Notes under the pieces: model-generated | Told to the model about the DNA's origin: nothing | Databases searched by the model: none | What the model saw: the letters and a program-made list of their open reading frames with translations, nothing else | Made by a program: the position numbers and the translations under genes | Shown: piece after piece, positions 43,090 to 51,121 of the stretch | How the letters are laid out: each line of letters starts with the position of its first letter | Numbering within the stretch: position 1 is the stretch's first letter | From: Maridesulfovibrio sp050916235 | GTDB taxonomy: Bacteria > Desulfobacterota > Desulfovibrionia > Desulfovibrionales > Desulfovibrionaceae | Length of the DNA stretch: 64,000 nucleotides | Reading direction: 5' to 3' | Assembly (NCBI RefSeq): GCF_050916235.1 | Contig: NZ_CP104854.1 | Coordinates: 1,302,001 to 1,366,000 of the forward strand

Positions 43090-43713
43090 CTATCCCATAT
43101 GGATAAGTTCACCGTCTATTTTAACGTGCTCCTCGGAAACAATCATGGAATTCTTGCTCTGCATGGTCAGTGTTTCGTCCACCAGCACCCGGCGCGACTC
43201 GGCCTGACAATCTTCATGCTCACGGGTGAACCGGAAATAGTTGACCACCCTGCGGGTAAATTCGCGACTGATGTCGTCCACGGTTCCGGCGACCTTTTTG
43301 ACCCGTTCCACATTGCTGGAGAAGAACTGCGAAGTAAGGGAAACCGTACCTGCAGAGATCTCCACTTCCTCAGAATGCAGTGCCGCTTTCGAGCTGATAC
43401 AGTTTAACTCCTCGTCCGGGGCGATAGTCAGGCTGCCGCCCCTGACCCGCAAGGTGGTATCTCCATCAACCTCAAGGGCCGTCGGAGTTTCCGCTGCACG
43501 GGAAAGCACGGAAAGAATCCACGCACCGCCCTGCGAATCAACGGAAAGCAGCACAGAATCGCCCGGTTCAGGACTGACCAGACAACTGACCGCCCTCTGC
43601 GCCTTAAGCTCACCAAAAGAAGTGGCAACCGTCACAGAACCGGCTACCGATACAACCTGTCCATACTCAAGCTGAGGAACAGCCTGTTCATCCTTTCTCG
43701 CAAGATTATCCAT
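43090..43713 (-). CDS. DUF3540 protein, T6SS tip module
   Basis: The 207-aa protein matches DUF3540 proteins, which occur with DUF2169 and PAAR-like proteins beside VgrG. The N-terminal half is beta-rich (GQVVSVAGSVTVATSFGE; GDSVLLSVDSQGGAWILSVL), resembling a gp5-type OB fold, and the C-terminal half has beta-helix-like strands. ATG at 43713 has GGTGGAGG upstream; the frame is open to 43776. Confidence 0.8.
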   Translation of the reverse strand: MDNLARKDEQAVPQLEYGQVVSVAGSVTVATSFGELKAQRAVSCLVSPEPGDSVLLSVDSQGGAWILSVLSRAAETPTALEVDGDTTLRVRGGSLTIAPDEELNCISSKAALHSEEVEISAGTVSLTSQFFSSNVERVKKVAGTVDDISREFTRRVVNYFRFTREHEDCQAESRRVLVDETLTMQSKNSMIVSEEHVKIDGELIHMG

Positions 43714-43796
43714 AAATCCTCCACCGCTGTAAGCCTCTGATCGTACTGGCTGAGCCATATTAATAGGCTCTGTCACCGTTGAGTGTTGAAATTAAT

Positions 43797-43856
43797 AACC
43801 GCTTTAAACTAATGGGGATTCCAAAGGGGCTTGCTCCTTTGGCCGCCGGAGGCATC
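43797..43856. repeat. Intergenic repeat copy C (inverted)
   Basis: Contains TTTAAACTAATGGGGATTCC, CAAAGGGGCTTGCTCCTTTG and GCCGCCGGAGGCAT. It lies directly after the stop of the pentapeptide gene and before the DUF3540 gene and is a short version of copy B. Confidence 0.65.
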
Positions 43857-44918
43857 TTATCCATGCGTCCAGTTCTCGGCTTCTTCAAGATCCTTGTCGG
43901 TTCCCTGCAGCATTATGAGAGATGCTCCATCCCAACGGGTATCCTTCTCGATTATGCGGTGCAGCTTGGCACGGTACATTGAGGCCCGGCTGAAATCCGC
44001 ATGGGTAAGGTCCGCCTTGGAAAAATCCGAATGCTGCAGCTTGGCAGCGATAAATTTTGTTGCCTGACAGACTGCCTCGGTAAAAATTGCATGTACCATG
44101 GTCGCACCGGAAAAATCCGCGATTGTAGCATCCACCCCGCCAAGGTAAGCCTTGGTCAGGTCTGCACGGCTGAAATCGGATTCACGCAGAATTGCCCCGC
44201 TGAACATGCAGCTGCGCAGGACCGATCCGCCCAGCCGGGCTCCGGTAAGGTCAGCTCCCATGAAGTTGCACATGGTCATGTCCGCTCCGGAAAGGTCCGC
44301 ACCGCGCAGATTGGCACTGTCCAGCAGCACCTGCGAAAACAGCTGCCCTGAAATATCCTGGTTCTCCAGATCCGCCCCGCGCATCATGACCTTGAAATAC
44401 GATCCGCCCTTGAATTTTGTTTTCCTGAAGGAAGAATCGTTAAAAACCACACGGTCCAGACCGGCTCCGAACAGGTCCACTTCGTCAAGGATTGAATGGG
44501 AAAGCACGGACTTGACGATTTTCATGGACCGCATGTCCGCTCCTTTAAAGCTGGAATGCTGGGCCATGGTCCAGGTCAGTTCCGAACCGGAAAGGTCCGC
44601 ACCGCTGAAATCGGTCTTCTGGAGCATGGACATGTGTATCTTTGCGGATTTGAACGAAGCCCCTACAAAACTCATTCCCTGCAGGTTGACCTTGGTCAGG
44701 TCGGTTCCATCGAAACGGGATTCGTTGAACACACAGTTCCTGAACCCGGTCTTGAGCACGTTGGCCCCGGAAAAATCGGCCCCGGCCAGATTCACATTGC
44801 GAAACCTGCCGCCGGTCAGGTCTGCGCCGGACAGATCAGCCCCCGACAGGTCGATGTCCTCCAGAGTCTTGTTGTCAGCTATTGCAGCAAGTATCTGTTC
44901 CCGATTCAGTATGCTCAT
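43857..44918 (-). CDS. Pentapeptide-repeat protein
   Basis: The 353-aa protein is built almost wholly of pentapeptide repeats of the A(D/N)LxX type (DLSGADLSGADLTGG onward), which form a right-handed square beta-helix. A short helical start (MSILNREQILAAIADNKTLED) precedes them. It begins immediately after the stop of the DUF2169 gene, whose C-terminal third is of the same kind, and likely acts with it as part of a VgrG-loading chaperone or scaffold. The C-terminal 60 residues are less regular. Confidence 0.9.
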   Translation of the reverse strand: MSILNREQILAAIADNKTLEDIDLSGADLSGADLTGGRFRNVNLAGADFSGANVLKTGFRNCVFNESRFDGTDLTKVNLQGMSFVGASFKSAKIHMSMLQKTDFSGADLSGSELTWTMAQHSSFKGADMRSMKIVKSVLSHSILDEVDLFGAGLDRVVFNDSSFRKTKFKGGSYFKVMMRGADLENQDISGQLFSQVLLDSANLRGADLSGADMTMCNFMGADLTGARLGGSVLRSCMFSGAILRESDFSRADLTKAYLGGVDATIADFSGATMVHAIFTEAVCQATKFIAAKLQHSDFSKADLTHADFSRASMYRAKLHRIIEKDTRWDGASLIMLQGTDKDLEEAENWTHG

Positions 44919-47900
44919 TTAATCATCATCCAGCAGTTCGAGTTTTCCGTGCAACTGGCTGCGTTTGAGATTGGCTGCCTCAAAACTGGTGTTTCCGAGC
45001 ACGGATTTGAAGAAATCCACGGCAAACAGATTCGAACCGCGCAGGTCGGTATCCACCAGCCGGGCCTTGCGCAGCCCGCCCATATGAATATTGGCGGCCC
45101 GCATGGTCGCACCTTCCAGATTGCTCTTGGTGAAACGTGCTCCCCTGGCCGAGACGCCGTTAAGGTTGGCCCGGACCAGTTGCGAGTTGTCGATCAGCCC
45201 GTTACCAAGGTCGGCCCCCCGGAAATCAGCGCCGGTAAAATCACTTTCGCGCAGGGCTGCACCGCACAGCCTGGCGTTGCTGAAATCGCTGTCATTAAAA
45301 CGGGAGTTGCGCCCGGTACGCAGTTTGTCCAGATTGGCTCCGGTAAACCGGGACTTCCGTCCATCAACATCATTGAAGAGGGATTCGTTCACCGAGGCTT
45401 CGCTGAAATCAGCCCCGTTTAGTGAGGATGATTTGAACATGCTTTTGCGGATGGAGGAGTTACGGAAATCAGCCTTATCTCCTTTGCCGCTTACTATACA
45501 CATGTTGATGCGTGCACCCTTAAGATTGGCTTCGGTGAAATCGGTTTTTTCAAGGATTGCCATATCGAAATCAGCACTCTGCAACACGGCTCCGGAGAAA
45601 TCTGCCCCCTTGAATACAGCCTGACGGGCCTGAGCAGAACTCAGATCAGCTCCCTTGAACACGGCTCTTCCGCATAATGCACGCTCAAGATTCGCGCCAT
45701 TGAGCGACGCGTTGCTGAAGTCAGCCTCGTTCCCAAGAACCTGCACCAGTTTTGCCCCGTCCAGTCTGGCGTTCCTGAAAGAGGTCCCCTTGATCTGACA
45801 CCCGGTCAGGTCAGCTCCGCTCAGATCAATACCGGAAAGATCCAGCCCGGTCAGAATTGAACCTGCAAGCGGCTTACCCTGATCATACATGCGCTGGACT
45901 TCTTCGCGGGTTCTCTTACAGACCGCATCGGGATCAAAGCCGTGCTCCTTGAGCTTTTCAACAGCCTTTTCAGGTGGAACACGGGCTTTCAGTTTTTCAA
46001 GTCCCTTAGCCAGTTCCAATTTCATGGACTCAAACTTGCTCTGCAAGGCAGAACTTTCAGTCTCCGCCTGTGCACCGAGTTTCTCAACCTTTGCAGCGTC
46101 ACTTTCCATCTTGGCAGCAACCTCCGGGGAAAGCAGATTTCGCTTTTCAAGGTCCGCCGCATGGCTCCTGATTTTTGCTGCAAACTCATTACCCATTTCA
46201 GCAAAACTCTGCTTAATGCCACTCGGCTTCGTGGGCACTGCCGCAGGATCAACACCGTACTTTTCATACTTCGCAAGGCTCTGCTTCATTTCGGCCAGCA
46301 TGGATTCGCGCTTGGCCGCCAGCGGAGCAAACTTCGCTTCCATAGCCTTCTGGACCTCGGCATGAATCCCCTTGGCCAGCCCTTTCACATCCGGAAACTG
46401 CGGCCTGAATCCTTTAAGAAAATCCTCACCCGGGGGACTGCCCTTCTCCGGCATCTTCATCTGCGTGGAGTGCTCAGCACTCATGGCCTCGGGAAGATGA
46501 TCCAGGACCCACTGCCGGAGATCACTGCCCTTTTTGCGGGAATAAAAAACAGTTCCTCCGTGTTCCAGCTCCAGCGGTATTGCGGGTTTGATTGCGGAAA
46601 CCCAATCAGCCCAATCTTTCTTGAGTACGCTGTCCTGCTCCCATTTTTCGGGTCGCACTACCAACACGGCCTGAGCGTTCTTCAGGGCTTCAGCAGCCTC
46701 CTTGCCCGGTTTATCCTTGGGCGAGGACAGGCAGAGAATGGAACAGAAATCCCCGACTTCCTGTTCCATCAGCAACCCCTGAAGCTCATCCCCGACACAG
46801 ACAACAGGGGCGCCTGCGGCTGCAGGCATGGTAGGCAAATCAATGAGGGTGGCGCTGGGAAGAAACAGCGGAGATTCATCCGAGCCGGGAACCAGCAGGC
46901 ACTCCCCTTCCTCAAGACCGGCCGGGTTGACCTTGATATGTTTCAGTACCGGCCCGTTGAACCTGGGCAGGACCAGTCCTGCCGGGATCGTAAAATCATC
47001 ATCCCCCTCAAGTCCCCAATCCATAGGAGCTTCCGTCGCGGGTTCCCTGTTCAACCCCATCCATGTACGCTTGATGGTCTTTCGTTCAATGCCCAGTGCA
47101 GAAAGCTTTCCTATGGTTTCAGAATCATCCTCAAGAGCCCGGCGGCAACGCACGACAAAAGGAAAACCACGGTCATGCCACGGATCGACCTTTTTCTTGA
47201 GAGGAAAGCCTTCAGGGATCAGCCCGTCCGGGTCAAACTCACCGAAATCAACTCCCGGAATCCGGGGAAGCTTGTCCTTAGCCCCCTTCATACCGGTTTC
47301 TGCCTCCTTTAACGCAGCCTTCTGCATAGCCTCCATCTTGGCTTTGGCAACCGACAGCCTTGAGGTGGTTTCCTCCATTTTCTTTCCGATGGTAGCAAGC
47401 TTTCCCCGGAACTTATCGAAGATTCCGAAGTTAATCTCCACCAGATGCCCGTGCTCGGCATGGGCTTTCAGGGCCATGGCTTCCAGCCGGTCAATAAGCG
47501 CGTTGTGCTCGGCTATCATGGCATCGGTCTTTGCCATCATTTCTCCGGGCTCCGGCAGGGGCATGCTGGGACGGTTTCCAAGAGCCTTCTGACGGATGTC
47601 ATCGGCAAATTTCGGAATATTCCTGATTTTCAGCAACGACTTCTGGGCCTTCTGCATGGTCTCTTCGGCCTTGGACAGGTCCATGTCCACCCCGCGATCC
47701 AGTAGCCTTATCTGCAGATCCCGATAATGCTCTATGGACTTCGGCTGCTCGGACTGCGCTTCATGACGGATCAAGACCCGCAGAACATCTGCACCCTCGT
47801 CGTCACAGACTTCAGTTGTACCACGATAAATCAGAAGTCCGCGCATGATTGAAGGGAAAAACCAGACCGTTTCAAGCCGGGTGCTGACCTCCCGGAACTC

Positions 47901-48764
47901 CTCGTTTTCCCCCATCTGATGGGAAGGCAGAGGCCCCACCGGAAAACGGTGCGGCTTGTAGTTCTTATCCACGGTTACAAAACAGCGCATGCGCAGGCGG
48001 GGCAGTGCGCTTTCAATCACCGGCATATCCGGGTTCATATTTTTAATGAGAATCGGCTCGCCGCCCTTGAAATAACCGTCCATGAACTGGTCTTCACAGG
48101 CTGTATTGAAAAATTCATAGTTCATGTCATCCGGAAAGAACGGCCAGCGTTCATTCTTCCACTTCTCATCATAAGTACCGTTCTTTTTTGCCCTTTGCGG
48201 CCACATCATATCCAGCGGGCCGAATCCGGCAGGGTCAGGTTTCTGGGATGGCGATCCTATCTGCTGCTGCGGTAGTTCAATGTTCGGCAGAGGCACACCT
48301 TCGGAACCGTCCGGAAGGGGAACCTTGCCCATGCCCTTGCCCTGCGGATTTCTGGAAAAATCGGGCCCGCCGAAAGCATTGGCCCAGACCAGAGGCATTT
48401 CCACAAAAGGTTCCGCCGGAGTGATCAGACCGTTTTTCCAGTAACGGTCACCGAAGACATTCAAAGTCTTTTCCGTTTCACCGACCCGCACCTGAACCTG
48501 TGATGCAGGACGGGTCTGCCCGCGCGGAGCAAAGCATGAACCGCTCACAAGGAATTCCCCGCGCGGTTTGGGAACACCCTGATCAATTACCGGCTTGGGG
48601 CCAAGCTGTCCGGGCACGGTCTTCCAGAGCTCCTGTTCATCCTTCAGGCTGTCGGGATCACTAAGATCAAAAAAGGCCATGATCCCGACACTGAGATAAA
48701 ACTTATCCCGGATTCCCAACGGGCGCGGGAAGAATGAATGCTGTTTTTCCTTGAATATCTTCAT
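44919..48764 (-). CDS. DUF2169 protein with C-terminal pentapeptide repeats
   Basis: The 1281-aa protein has an N-terminal DUF2169 domain (about 20-330: GEFLVSGSCFAPRGQ, PLVWANAFGGPDF, ETVWFFPSIMRGLLIYRG), a helical middle with coiled-coil stretches (about 340-500 and 790-940) and a C-terminal right-handed beta-helix of pentapeptides (about 975-1270). DUF2169 proteins act as adaptors that load T6SS effectors or PAAR proteins on VgrG. The length and the pentapeptide tail are unusual. It starts 12 bp after vgrG. Confidence 0.88.
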   Translation of the reverse strand: MKIFKEKQHSFFPRPLGIRDKFYLSVGIMAFFDLSDPDSLKDEQELWKTVPGQLGPKPVIDQGVPKPRGEFLVSGSCFAPRGQTRPASQVQVRVGETEKTLNVFGDRYWKNGLITPAEPFVEMPLVWANAFGGPDFSRNPQGKGMGKVPLPDGSEGVPLPNIELPQQQIGSPSQKPDPAGFGPLDMMWPQRAKKNGTYDEKWKNERWPFFPDDMNYEFFNTACEDQFMDGYFKGGEPILIKNMNPDMPVIESALPRLRMRCFVTVDKNYKPHRFPVGPLPSHQMGENEEFREVSTRLETVWFFPSIMRGLLIYRGTTEVCDDEGADVLRVLIRHEAQSEQPKSIEHYRDLQIRLLDRGVDMDLSKAEETMQKAQKSLLKIRNIPKFADDIRQKALGNRPSMPLPEPGEMMAKTDAMIAEHNALIDRLEAMALKAHAEHGHLVEINFGIFDKFRGKLATIGKKMEETTSRLSVAKAKMEAMQKAALKEAETGMKGAKDKLPRIPGVDFGEFDPDGLIPEGFPLKKKVDPWHDRGFPFVVRCRRALEDDSETIGKLSALGIERKTIKRTWMGLNREPATEAPMDWGLEGDDDFTIPAGLVLPRFNGPVLKHIKVNPAGLEEGECLLVPGSDESPLFLPSATLIDLPTMPAAAGAPVVCVGDELQGLLMEQEVGDFCSILCLSSPKDKPGKEAAEALKNAQAVLVVRPEKWEQDSVLKKDWADWVSAIKPAIPLELEHGGTVFYSRKKGSDLRQWVLDHLPEAMSAEHSTQMKMPEKGSPPGEDFLKGFRPQFPDVKGLAKGIHAEVQKAMEAKFAPLAAKRESMLAEMKQSLAKYEKYGVDPAAVPTKPSGIKQSFAEMGNEFAAKIRSHAADLEKRNLLSPEVAAKMESDAAKVEKLGAQAETESSALQSKFESMKLELAKGLEKLKARVPPEKAVEKLKEHGFDPDAVCKRTREEVQRMYDQGKPLAGSILTGLDLSGIDLSGADLTGCQIKGTSFRNARLDGAKLVQVLGNEADFSNASLNGANLERALCGRAVFKGADLSSAQARQAVFKGADFSGAVLQSADFDMAILEKTDFTEANLKGARINMCIVSGKGDKADFRNSSIRKSMFKSSSLNGADFSEASVNESLFNDVDGRKSRFTGANLDKLRTGRNSRFNDSDFSNARLCGAALRESDFTGADFRGADLGNGLIDNSQLVRANLNGVSARGARFTKSNLEGATMRAANIHMGGLRKARLVDTDLRGSNLFAVDFFKSVLGNTSFEAANLKRSQLHGKLELLDDD

Positions 48765-48776
48765 ACTGTCCCGGCT

Positions 48777-51098
48777 CTAAATATTGTTGATCAGCCCGGC
48801 GATGTTGTTCATTTCCCCGGAAATCTGGCTGGTCTCACCTGTCACAGTGGAGGAACTGCCTACAAGCTTGGTTGTCTCGCCTATGCTTTTGGACATGACA
48901 CCGACAATCTTGTTGTCCTCACCCGCAAGCGCGGTCACTTCCCCGCAAAGATGGGTCAGACAGCCTGCCACGGTATCCATCTCTCCCCAGACCTTTTCGA
49001 CTGTTCCTGCCAGTTTGCTGGACTGTCCCGCCAGTTGGGCTGTTGCCCCCTTAAGCTCATCATAATCCATGGCAAGGTTCGTATGTTCCGCCTGCAATGT
49101 ACTCAAGTCACCATGCATTTGCGCACAGGTGGCGTTCAGGTTGGTCTGGTCAACACACATTCTGTTCTGTTCAAGGGACATATGGTTGACCTCGCCCTGC
49201 AGTTTTTCCACCTCAAGTTCCAGTTCTGATTTATGGGTGGCTATCTCCTTGCTGGGACCGACCTTGACCCCCAGTTCTCCGCCGATTACAACGTCTTCCT
49301 TACCTATCAAGAACATCTTGAAATCATTCCCGGCAATAATCTCATTGGAAATACCGCCGACAAATTTACTTTCATTGCCAAGCACATAGCTGGCAATATT
49401 CTTGCCCCCGATTTTGATATTGCCTTCAGTTGAAAGAACAAGAGCCTCTTCTTCCTTCTTTTCTTCAATCTGCTCGTCCGCAATCTTCTTTACTTCTTCC
49501 TCAGTCATACCGGAGTCTTCTTCTCCGGAACCACCGGATTCAGAGGCGGCACTGGCAGAACCAAGTCTGACAAAAGTATTTGATTTTGGGGTCTTGAGAT
49601 GAATCCCCTCACTCCCCTGCTTATCCTGAAAATGAATCAGGTTCTGCCCGCCTGTGGTAACAAGACACATTGTCTGGTTGGAGTCCTTTACAGGACTGGG
49701 GTTTTCCGGGTTGGGAGCTGCGGACTGCACTATCGGACGATCCGGGTCACCATCAATATAGGTGATCAGGACCTCGGTCCCCTTGTGCAGGGGGAAATGC
49801 ATGCCGTGATTGGTTCCGCCGTAAGGCTGGGCCATGCGCAGCCAGGTTGTGGCCTTACCGCCGCTGCGCCCGGACTCGTCAAAAGGCATGATGACCTTGT
49901 AACGGCCCTGACTGTCCAGCTCGGCGTACTGACCGCTTCCGGAGGCATCCACCTTTGCATTGAGCGTTCCGGAAAACTTCGGCTTCACCGCCTTGCGCTC
50001 GGGGCGGAACTGGGTCTGCGCCGGAATGCAGGTAAATGAATTTCTGTAGTAGAGCCTGTCCGCATCCTCGGCAAGATTGAGGCCCAGACCGGAAACAAGA
50101 TAGGCTTCCTGACTTCCCTCGTGCAAAACTTCAGTGGTCAGGTAACGCTGGTTGAAGTCCTGGCGGTAATGATCCTTCAGCTCGAAAATATAGCCGGTGC
50201 GAATGTACGGAACAGTGGAAACACCGTGAAAGAGTTTCTCCCGGCAGAGGAATTCCTGTGAGCGGATACGGGCAAGCAGGCTTCCCTCATCCGGAGTCTT
50301 GAAATGTTCCCCGTAAATGTAGATCTCTCCCATGCCCTGTGAAGATACAACCGCCTCAGCCTTCATTTCGAGACTCGGCTTGAGATAGTTGTAATCCTTG
50401 AGCAGCACCTTTTTAGGTAACGGCTGCTGTTTGAGCATGAAATTCTTTACGATTTCATCCCGATGGGTATGGTCCAGATTGCTTGGAGGGGAATAGCTCA
50501 GGCTCGTGCCCTCCTTCATGGGGGAATGGGCAATATGAGTGTCCGTTATCACCATCTTTTCGCCCTGATCTGTCTGCTCAAAGTAGTAGTACATCCCGTC
50601 GCGCTCCATCCAGCGGGACACGAAGTTGAAGTGGGATTCATCATACTGGCAGACATATTCCCAGGTGGGATATGAACCCTGCAGCTTGAAATCAAAGCTC
50701 AAGCCTTCCTTGAGGCCTGCCTTCTTGAGCACATCACCGAGAAAGCCTTTCGGAGTCTCATTCAGGAAAATCTGATTGCAATGGGTCAGGGTGGCCCACC
50801 AGAGTTTGGGAACAAGCTCTGCCCGGTAGAAGCAGACCTTCCCGGCCTGATGCATCTGCTCAAAAGAACTGAGCATGCCCTTGAAAGGGATATCCCCGTC
50901 ATCGCGTTTGATGGTGAACTCTGCCGGGTTCTGGAGGATGGCACCGATATCAAGGTCACTCTTCTCGGAAATCAGCATGATGCTGAACCGATAGATTGTG
51001 GAAAGGCCCTCGGTCCCCCGGAAGCGGACCACGCTGAAGGAGTTCTTATCCACCGCCTTGGATTCAAATGCAAATTTAGGTTTTGAGGTATCCGCCAT
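48777..51098 (-). CDS. vgrG: TssI/VgrG spike with glycine heptad tail
   Basis: The 773-aa VgrG has the gp27-like part (FRGTEGLSTIYRFSIML; RAELVPKLWW), the gp5 OB domain and needle start (about 380-490: GRYKVIMPFDESGRSGGKATTWLRM). An acidic linker (about 510-550) is followed by a C-terminal extension in which about 20 successive heptads have the form hydrophobic-x-Gly (residues about 633-772, e.g. LAGEDNK, ISGEMNN). No enzymatic effector domain is apparent. The heptads may extend the trimeric needle. It lies between clpV and the DUF2169 gene. Confidence 0.94.
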   Translation of the reverse strand: MADTSKPKFAFESKAVDKNSFSVVRFRGTEGLSTIYRFSIMLISEKSDLDIGAILQNPAEFTIKRDDGDIPFKGMLSSFEQMHQAGKVCFYRAELVPKLWWATLTHCNQIFLNETPKGFLGDVLKKAGLKEGLSFDFKLQGSYPTWEYVCQYDESHFNFVSRWMERDGMYYYFEQTDQGEKMVITDTHIAHSPMKEGTSLSYSPPSNLDHTHRDEIVKNFMLKQQPLPKKVLLKDYNYLKPSLEMKAEAVVSSQGMGEIYIYGEHFKTPDEGSLLARIRSQEFLCREKLFHGVSTVPYIRTGYIFELKDHYRQDFNQRYLTTEVLHEGSQEAYLVSGLGLNLAEDADRLYYRNSFTCIPAQTQFRPERKAVKPKFSGTLNAKVDASGSGQYAELDSQGRYKVIMPFDESGRSGGKATTWLRMAQPYGGTNHGMHFPLHKGTEVLITYIDGDPDRPIVQSAAPNPENPSPVKDSNQTMCLVTTGGQNLIHFQDKQGSEGIHLKTPKSNTFVRLGSASAASESGGSGEEDSGMTEEEVKKIADEQIEEKKEEEALVLSTEGNIKIGGKNIASYVLGNESKFVGGISNEIIAGNDFKMFLIGKEDVVIGGELGVKVGPSKEIATHKSELELEVEKLQGEVNHMSLEQNRMCVDQTNLNATCAQMHGDLSTLQAEHTNLAMDYDELKGATAQLAGQSSKLAGTVEKVWGEMDTVAGCLTHLCGEVTALAGEDNKIVGVMSKSIGETTKLVGSSSTVTGETSQISGEMNNIAGLINNI

Positions 51099-51121
51099 AA
51101 AATTATCCTCTCATGCTGTCT

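Noticed and set aside
43900..45850. Regular short-period DNA repetition suggesting a CRISPR or minisatellite
   Set aside because: The periodicity is 15 bp and encodes pentapeptide repeats; there are no identical repeats with unique spacers.
45942..47312. Long plus-strand open frames antisense to the DUF2169 gene
   Set aside because: Composition mirrors the reverse of a real coding region; no independent motif or start signal.
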